Positions 5,325-10,203 of a stretch of DNA of 10,203 nucleotides are shown piece by piece (position 1 is the first letter of the stretch; every line of letters begins with the position of its first letter). The notes below the pieces were generated by a model. The model saw nothing but the letters and a program-made list of their open reading frames with translations, was not told the DNA's origin and made no database searches. Both the position numbers and the translations under genes were made by a program. The stretch lies in assembly GCA_934133155.1 (NCBI GenBank), contig CAKPAT010000042.1:1-10203 (forward strand), written 5' to 3'. The DNA is from an uncultured Bacilli bacterium (lineage in GTDB: Bacteria > Bacillota_I > Bacilli_A > RF39 > UBA660).

Positions 5325-7459
5325 TTAATAAATCTTTCTACCGAAATAACTCCAGGAACCATTTTCAAATCATTCATAAACTTAACCAAACATTCCTTAT
5401 TTTTAACAAGCACATTCATAAAGATAACATCATCACGGTTATTAAAACTTTTAACCGGAATATCATTATTACTCGCCTTAGAAATAAGTTCCAAAGTAAC
5501 ATTCTTACTGCACCTTACTAAAATAGAAGTTTCCAATATAGCCTCATCCTTATTCCAATTAACCTCAACAATTCTCTCTTCCAAATTAGAAACATTTGGG
5601 CACACCATTCTATGAACCGTAACCCCATATCCTTTAGTAATATAACCAGTAATTCTATCACCACAAACAGGATGACAACAAGAAGCTAAATTAATTTTAA
5701 TATCACAGTCACCTAAAACAGAAACTAAAGCCTTACTATCTAAAGATCTATTAGAACCTTTACTAACTCTCTCTAAAACAGTCTCCTCTGCCGTTTTATT
5801 TTTCCTATAAATAATATCAATAACATTTTCCGCTAAAAGCTTACCACTACCAATAGAAATATAAACGTCCGTCATACTCTGTAATTTTAAATCACTCAAA
5901 ACCTTATTAGCATTCTCTTCAGTTAAAAATTCACTACTAACAAGCTTTCTTTTTTTAATCTCCTTAAAAAAAGCATCTTCTCCTTTTTTTAAATATTCTT
6001 CCTTATTAGCCCTATTAAAAAATGCCTTAATCTTATTTTTCGCTTGCGGAGTTTTAACAAATTCTAGCCATTCTCTACTAGGACCAGCTGAATTATTATT
6101 TGTAATAATTTTAACAATATCCTCATTAGCAAGCTTATAATCTAAAGGAACAATATTTGAATTAACAATCGCACCAGTCGCCTTATCACCTACACTAGAA
6201 TGTACTCTGTAAGCAAAATCAATCGGAGTAGAACCTTGTGGAAGCTCAATGACATCACCAAGTGGCGTAAAAACATAAATAACACTTTGAAAAATTTCTT
6301 CTCTCGCACTACTTAAAAGATCATCATCACTTTTTTTTGCATCCATAATTGTTCTAAAAAATTGTAACTTCTTTTCCATTTCATTTTGCAGTGACGCCTT
6401 AACCGAACCTTTTTCTTTATAAGACCAGTGTGACGCAATACCATACTCTGCCACTTTATCCATATCATAAGTTCTAATCTGAATTTCATAAAGCTGACCA
6501 TTTACCCCAAAAACCGTTGTATGTAGTGACTGGTACAAATTAGCCTTAGGCATTGCAATATAATCCTTAAACCTTTTAGGTTTAGGTTTAAACTTAGAAT
6601 GAATAATACCCAAAGCTTGGTAACACTCCTGCTCTGTATTAACGTAAACCCTTAAAGCCAGTAAATCATAAATATCACTAAAGCGTTTACCCTTATCAAG
6701 TTTCTTATAAATACTATAAATACTTTTACTTCTGCCCTTAATTTCATGCTTAATTCCATGTTTATTTAAAATTTCAGAAACACTTTCAATCATTTTAGCA
6801 ACATTATTATCTCTTTCAGTTTTGGTCGCATTAAGTTTTTCAACAATATCATAATACTCATCTGGTTTTAAATATCTTAAACTAAGTTCTTCTAAAGCCT
6901 GTTTTAAATTATTAATACCAAGTCTATCTGCAATAGGTGTCAAAACATCTAAAGTCTCTTTTGCAATTAACTTTCTTGTTTTCTCATCATACACATATAA
7001 AATCTGCATATCACTAAGTCTATCTGCAAGCTTAATAATTATAACCCTAACATCTTCTGAAAGACCAACTAAAATCTTTCTTTGATTATTAATCAAAGAC
7101 TCATTATCCAAAGAAAAATTAAGTTTATTAATCTTCGTAATACCTAAAACAAGATCCGTAATATCCTTACCAAAATTATTTTCAAGCTCCTCTAAAGAAG
7201 CATCACCATCAATAATAACCCCATGAAGTAAAGACGCTGAAATAGTCTCATAATCTGCCTTAATAGAAGTTAAAATCAAAGCAACATTCAAAATATGCGT
7301 GATATAATCTTCAGAAGCTGAAGTTTTGTGGTCAAAAAGCTTATGATAAGCAAAATCATAAGCTTTATTGATCATCTTAAGTTCTTTTTTATCAAAAATA
7401 TACGCATCAAGTTTCACTTTTAAATCATCAAAAGTAACATCCGTTTGATGTTTATACAT
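5321..7459 (-). CDS. relA: Rel-family (p)ppGpp synthetase with degenerate hydrolase site
   Basis: A long ribosome-associated stringent-response enzyme of 712 residues with the full domain order. These are HD hydrolase (about 30-180), synthetase (about 235-345), TGS (about 390-455), a Cys-rich zinc-finger/RIS part with SCCHPVCGD, and a C-terminal ACT domain. The synthetase looks intact: GRSKSIYSIYKK (242-253), YDLLALR (264-270, Asp265), KPKRFKDYIAMPK, YQSLHTT and EIQIRT (325-330, Glu325). The hydrolase does not. Where the family has HDxxED the sequence reads H79-G80-V-I-I83-D84, losing the metal-binding Asp and the catalytic Glu; His55 and Asp146 remain. It is probably a net synthetase. ATG 7459 has AAAGGTGA upstream, 16 bases after secDF. 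The recJ and apt genes that separate secDF and relA in B. subtilis are absent here. Confidence 0.94.
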   Translation of the reverse strand: MYKHQTDVTFDDLKVKLDAYIFDKKELKMINKAYDFAYHKLFDHKTSASEDYITHILNVALILTSIKADYETISASLLHGVIIDGDASLEELENNFGKDITDLVLGITKINKLNFSLDNESLINNQRKILVGLSEDVRVIIIKLADRLSDMQILYVYDEKTRKLIAKETLDVLTPIADRLGINNLKQALEELSLRYLKPDEYYDIVEKLNATKTERDNNVAKMIESVSEILNKHGIKHEIKGRSKSIYSIYKKLDKGKRFSDIYDLLALRVYVNTEQECYQALGIIHSKFKPKPKRFKDYIAMPKANLYQSLHTTVFGVNGQLYEIQIRTYDMDKVAEYGIASHWSYKEKGSVKASLQNEMEKKLQFFRTIMDAKKSDDDLLSSAREEIFQSVIYVFTPLGDVIELPQGSTPIDFAYRVHSSVGDKATGAIVNSNIVPLDYKLANEDIVKIITNNNSAGPSREWLEFVKTPQAKNKIKAFFNRANKEEYLKKGEDAFFKEIKKRKLVSSEFLTEENANKVLSDLKLQSMTDVYISIGSGKLLAENVIDIIYRKNKTAEETVLERVSKGSNRSLDSKALVSVLGDCDIKINLASCCHPVCGDRITGYITKGYGVTVHRMVCPNVSNLEERIVEVNWNKDEAILETSILVRCSKNVTLELISKASNNDIPVKSFNNRDDVIFMNVLVKNKECLVKFMNDLKMVPGVISVERFIK

Positions 7460-7475
7460 AAAAAATCACCTTTCT

Positions 7476-9746
7476 TTAAGCATTAATACCCTTAACACTT
7501 ATCTCTTGAATTTCATCAGGTAAAACATCTTTTTTCTTAGATTTACCATTTTTCAAATCCTTACTTTCAAATACAAGCCAAAGCTGACTAGCAATAAATA
7601 GTGAAGTAAGCACTCCAGTTACAAAACCAATCATCAAAGCCACATAGAAAGTAAATATCTCATTAGAACCAAATACCATTAAAGCAACAATTGGTATCAA
7701 AGTAGTTAAAGTTGTAATAATACTTCTATTAAATACACTTCTTAAACTGTCATTAACAATACCCTCAAGTTCCTCTTTACTCTTAATCTTTTTCTTCTTT
7801 GAAACATTTTCACGAATTCTATCAAATGTGATAATAATATCATTAACAGAGTAACCAATAATAGATAAAATAGCCGCAATAAATATACTAGAAACCTCAA
7901 AACCAAATAATGAGAAACAAGAAACAGTAATAAGAACATTACATAAAAGTGCAATAATTGCACTAGCACCGTAGCTAAACTTAAACCTTAAAGAAATATA
8001 AACAATAATTGCCAAAATAGCCAAAATCAAAGACATAATTGCATTCTTAATAAGTTCATTTTTAACAACATCACTAATTGCATCAATATCCGTATCCGCA
8101 TCATATTTATCATTAAAATAAGTTTTCATACTATCTGCTTGACTAGCAGACAAAGAATCTGAAATTCTAACAGAATAAGAACCATCAGACTGTTTTTCAA
8201 AAGAATACATATCATAAGAAAGTTCCTTCATATCATTAGTCAAATCACTCTTTTTTAAACTCTCATCAGTCTTCAAAGTAATCGCCGTACCACCACGGAA
8301 ATCAACACCAAGTTTAAGACCATTAACACATGTAAATCCAATACCTAAAGCAACAATAATTAAAGAAATAGTAATAAACACTTTTCTGCTCTTAACAAAA
8401 TCAAGATTTTTCCAGAAAAATTTAGTTCTCTTTTCACCATTTTTAACATCAGGCACATCCTTTGGATTAATACCGATAAATAGCTTTAATTTATTATCGA
8501 AAAAGCCCGTACTAACAAATCTCTTCATAAGCCATCTTGTAAAGAAAACCATAACAGCAAACGTTACAAAAATACTAATAATAAGCATTGTTGCAAAACC
8601 TTTAACACTACTTTGGCCAAAAATAAACAAAATAATAGCAACAATCAAAGTAGTAACATTCGCATCAACAATAGAGCTTAAAGACTCTTTATTACCATTT
8701 TTAAATGCAAGCTTTAACCCATGACCATCATAAAGTTCATCCTTAATCCTAGAAAAACTAATAACATTACTATCAACAGCCATACCAACACCAATAATCA
8801 TAGCAGCAATACCAGGAAGCGTTAATGTACCATTAATCATCCAAAAAATAAAGAACGTAAGTGAAGTATAAATAACAATACCTACACTCGCAATAACACC
8901 AGAAAATCTGTAAACAAAAATCAAAAATAAAGCAACCGCAATAATACCAACAATACCAGCAGTAGCCGTCATTTGAAGTGAATTAGCACCAAAAGAAGGC
9001 TCAACTGTCTTACTAGAAAGTTCCACAAGCTTAGTTGGCATACTACCAGAATTAATCAAATCAACCAAATTTTGCACTTCTTCTTTTTCAAAATTACCTT
9101 GAATAATAACATCACTACTAAAACCTTGAGAAACAGTAGCTACAGACAAACAATTTGAACTATCAGAATTACCACACTTAGAGCCTTCTGAAGCGAAAGA
9201 ATTAACCCCCTCTTCAAAATCAAGCCAAATAACAATGCGGTTATCAGACATCTCACTAACCTTTTTAGTAGCCTTATAAAAAGCATCAGTATCCTTAACA
9301 CTTAAAGCCACCGCTGGTTTACCATTTTGATCCTGACCAACTCTTGCCCCACCATTCTTTAAAACATCACTAGACATAAGCAAATTATCATCAGTATCTC
9401 TAAAAGTTAAACTAGCCGTTTGTGATAAAACTTGTTGAGCCTCTTCAGCACTATCAACTCCAGCAAGCTGAACCCTAATCTTATCACCCTCAATACTAAT
9501 AGTAGGCTCCAAAACACCTAAAACATCAATACGCTTTGTAATAGTTTTGTAAGTCGCATCTACCATATCACTAGTAACCTTACTTTTACCATCTAAACTT
9601 TCAACTTTATATAAAACCTCAAACCCACCTTGCAAATCAAGACCTAACTTAATATTATTCAAAACAGGAATTAAAAGGCAAGTAAAAGCAATTACCAAAG
9701 CCAAAGTAAAAATAATCTTCGTACTAAGTCTATTTTTCTTCTTCAT
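7476..9746 (-). CDS. secDF: Fused protein-export membrane protein SecDF
   Basis: A proton-driven accessory of the SecYEG translocon that helps pull proteins across the membrane. The single 756-residue chain joins SecD and SecF, as in B. subtilis (737). SecD half: TM1 at about 11-30, LGLDLQGG at 34-41, a large external domain to about 255, and five more segments to about 408 including GVGMAVDSNVISFSRIKDE (319-337, key Asp325). SecF half: TM at about 456-475, LKLGVDFRGGTAI at 477-489, a smaller external domain, then segments at about 568-725 with GYSVNDIIITFDRIREN (631-647, Asp636). I choose ATG 9746 because GGGAGG sits 6 bases before it; the in-frame ATG at 9767 lies ahead of that site and overlaps the comN end. 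Two cysteines (191, 199) in the external SecD domain could form a disulfide. The gap after comN is 13 bases. Confidence 0.96.
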   Translation of the reverse strand: MKKKNRLSTKIIFTLALVIAFTCLLIPVLNNIKLGLDLQGGFEVLYKVESLDGKSKVTSDMVDATYKTITKRIDVLGVLEPTISIEGDKIRVQLAGVDSAEEAQQVLSQTASLTFRDTDDNLLMSSDVLKNGGARVGQDQNGKPAVALSVKDTDAFYKATKKVSEMSDNRIVIWLDFEEGVNSFASEGSKCGNSDSSNCLSVATVSQGFSSDVIIQGNFEKEEVQNLVDLINSGSMPTKLVELSSKTVEPSFGANSLQMTATAGIVGIIAVALFLIFVYRFSGVIASVGIVIYTSLTFFIFWMINGTLTLPGIAAMIIGVGMAVDSNVISFSRIKDELYDGHGLKLAFKNGNKESLSSIVDANVTTLIVAIILFIFGQSSVKGFATMLIISIFVTFAVMVFFTRWLMKRFVSTGFFDNKLKLFIGINPKDVPDVKNGEKRTKFFWKNLDFVKSRKVFITISLIIVALGIGFTCVNGLKLGVDFRGGTAITLKTDESLKKSDLTNDMKELSYDMYSFEKQSDGSYSVRISDSLSASQADSMKTYFNDKYDADTDIDAISDVVKNELIKNAIMSLILAILAIIVYISLRFKFSYGASAIIALLCNVLITVSCFSLFGFEVSSIFIAAILSIIGYSVNDIIITFDRIRENVSKKKKIKSKEELEGIVNDSLRSVFNRSIITTLTTLIPIVALMVFGSNEIFTFYVALMIGFVTGVLTSLFIASQLWLVFESKDLKNGKSKKKDVLPDEIQEISVKGINA

Positions 9747-9759
9747 AAAAATCCTCCCA

Positions 9760-10014
9760 CTAAACATTTCTATCTCTTAAATGAAGTTTAAAATAAGCAT
9801 CAATAAGTTCATTATCACTATATAAAATATCACTAACCATATCACTTAAAGTCAAATTGTGACTATTTTGCCACCTCGTGTCTTTTAAATAATTCCACAC
9901 ATCATTAACATTCAAATAATCATAACCATTATTTTTAAGTTCAGTAACCTTTGACCTTAAAGCTGGTAGTAACCTATTATAAAGCTCAGTAACATTATTA
10001 AATTCTATATCCAC
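9760..10014 (-). CDS. comN: ComN-like post-transcriptional regulator family protein
   Basis: A small soluble protein, 84 residues from the chosen GTG start. The pattern LLPALRSKVTELKNNGYDYL (15-34), then a Trp40-centred VWNYLKDTRW and a MVSDIL motif at 59-64, matches the ComN family (Post_transc_reg). In B. subtilis ComN affects localisation of comE mRNA at septa and poles, and its gene lies close to secDF. A competence role here is unproven; the family may serve a wider function. The GTG at 10014 has a perfect GGAGGT 7 bases upstream. The in-frame ATG at 10029 overlaps that site, and the one at 10062 precedes the promoter -10, so both are unlikely. Its promoter and the terminator before it make it the first gene of the secDF-rel operon. 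Confidence 0.85.
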   Translation of the reverse strand: MDIEFNNVTELYNRLLPALRSKVTELKNNGYDYLNVNDVWNYLKDTRWQNSHNLTLSDMVSDILYSDNELIDAYFKLHLRDRNV

Positions 10015-10044
10015 TTTTTTTACCTCCATAATGCGTACAAGAAC

Positions 10045-10073
10045 ATTATATATTAAAATCAAACATTTTTAAA
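10045..10073 (-). promoter_or_regulatory. Promoter of the comN-secDF-rel-dtd-permease operon
   Basis: On the minus strand a consensus TATAAT (10050-10045) lies 17 bases after TTTAAA (10073-10068; four of six to TTGACA). The expected start near 10038 gives a leader of about 24 bases with the GGAGGT site before the comN GTG. It lies after the terminator of the preceding gene, and no other good promoter is seen between the closely packed genes down to 3837. Confidence 0.55.
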
Positions 10074-10100
10074 GCTTTATCAAACAAAAACCGCTTAAAA

Positions 10101-10124
10101 AAAAGAAAAAGTGCCTAAGCACTC
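10101..10124 (-). terminator. Intrinsic terminator of the gene entering from the right
   Basis: On the minus strand AGTGC (10123-10119), loop TTAG and GCACT (10114-10110) form a short GC-rich stem, followed by a T-rich tract (TTTTC and then eight T residues). The loop contains the TAG stop of the upstream gene, so stop and terminator coincide, as at the end of proS. Confidence 0.8.
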
Positions 10125-10203
10125 ACTCTATTATAAGAACTATAAACAGTTTTTATTCCATCAGTCACTTTTGCAATAACGACGCCACTATCACTCGTCA
10201 TAT
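10115..10203 (-). CDS. C-terminal end of an unidentified protein (partial)
   Basis: An open frame enters from the right edge and ends at TAG (10117-10115). The visible tail is 28 residues, reading ...SDSGVVIAKVTDGIKTVYSS and ending YNRVSA. The frame is supported by the terminator that begins at its stop and by sensible residue composition, but the fragment is too short to assign a family. Confidence 0.6.
   Translation of the reverse strand, partial: MTSDSGVVIAKVTDGIKTVYSSYNRVSA

Noticed and set aside
6313..6501. Minus-strand 62-codon frame inside rel (similar short frames at 2932-3120 and 7742-7969)
   Set aside because: Alternate frames of rel, proS and secDF, whose own frames carry clear family motifs throughout.
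5321..7459. Frameshift or sequencing error as cause of the odd HD motif in rel
   Set aside because: The frame is continuous and conserved on both sides, and changing Asp (GAT or GAC) to the observed GGG needs two substitutions, so a single error is unlikely.
1..10203. tRNA, rRNA, integrase, insertion sequence or prophage genes
   Set aside because: Looked for on both strands and none seen; apart from the inverted-repeat segment the region is ordinary chromosomal housekeeping and sporulation genes.

Overview
The window is AT-rich (about 30% G+C by eye) and every recognisable gene lies on the minus strand, with intergenic gaps of only 3 to 240 bases. The content points to an endospore-lineage Firmicute of the class Bacilli, probably an uncultured gut-type one with a compact genome. 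The grounds are a spoIIGA-sigE sporulation pair, a fused SecDF, a ComN-family gene directly before secDF (the Bacillus arrangement), and a T-box in front of proS. The assignment is inference from gene content; no species can be named.

In the direction of transcription (right to left), the window opens with the last 28 codons of an unidentified gene, whose stop codon sits inside its own terminator. A promoter at about 10045-10073 then starts a tight housekeeping run: a comN-like regulator, secDF (protein export motor), a Rel-type (p)ppGpp enzyme, dtd (D-aminoacyl-tRNA deacylase) and an AI-2E-family membrane permease. Gaps in this run are 13, 16, -4 and 3 bases, so it reads as one operon. For comN and secDF, ribosome-binding sites support starts downstream of the longest open frames (10014 and 9746). 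The Rel protein keeps its synthetase residues but has lost part of the hydrolase HD signature (His-Gly instead of His-Asp).

A second unit has its own promoter, overlapping the end of the permease gene. It makes a proline-type T-box leader (specifier CCU, UGGU bulge, mutually exclusive terminator and antiterminator) followed by proS. A strong terminator overlaps the proS stop. Directly after it come spoIIGA (membrane aspartic protease) and sigE (the mother-cell sigma factor that SpoIIGA activates), closed by a hairpin that can terminate in both directions.

The most striking part is 241-375, between sigE and a partial, signal-peptide-bearing surface-protein gene. Two palindromic sites share an exact 17-base core in inverted orientation, including an asymmetric 5-base spacer. 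They flank about 80 bases holding a good promoter (extended -10 TGCTATAAT) that points away from the surface gene and into the sigE-end terminator. This is the architecture of a phase-variable invertible promoter, seen here apparently in the OFF orientation. A pair of operators for a dimeric regulator is the main alternative.
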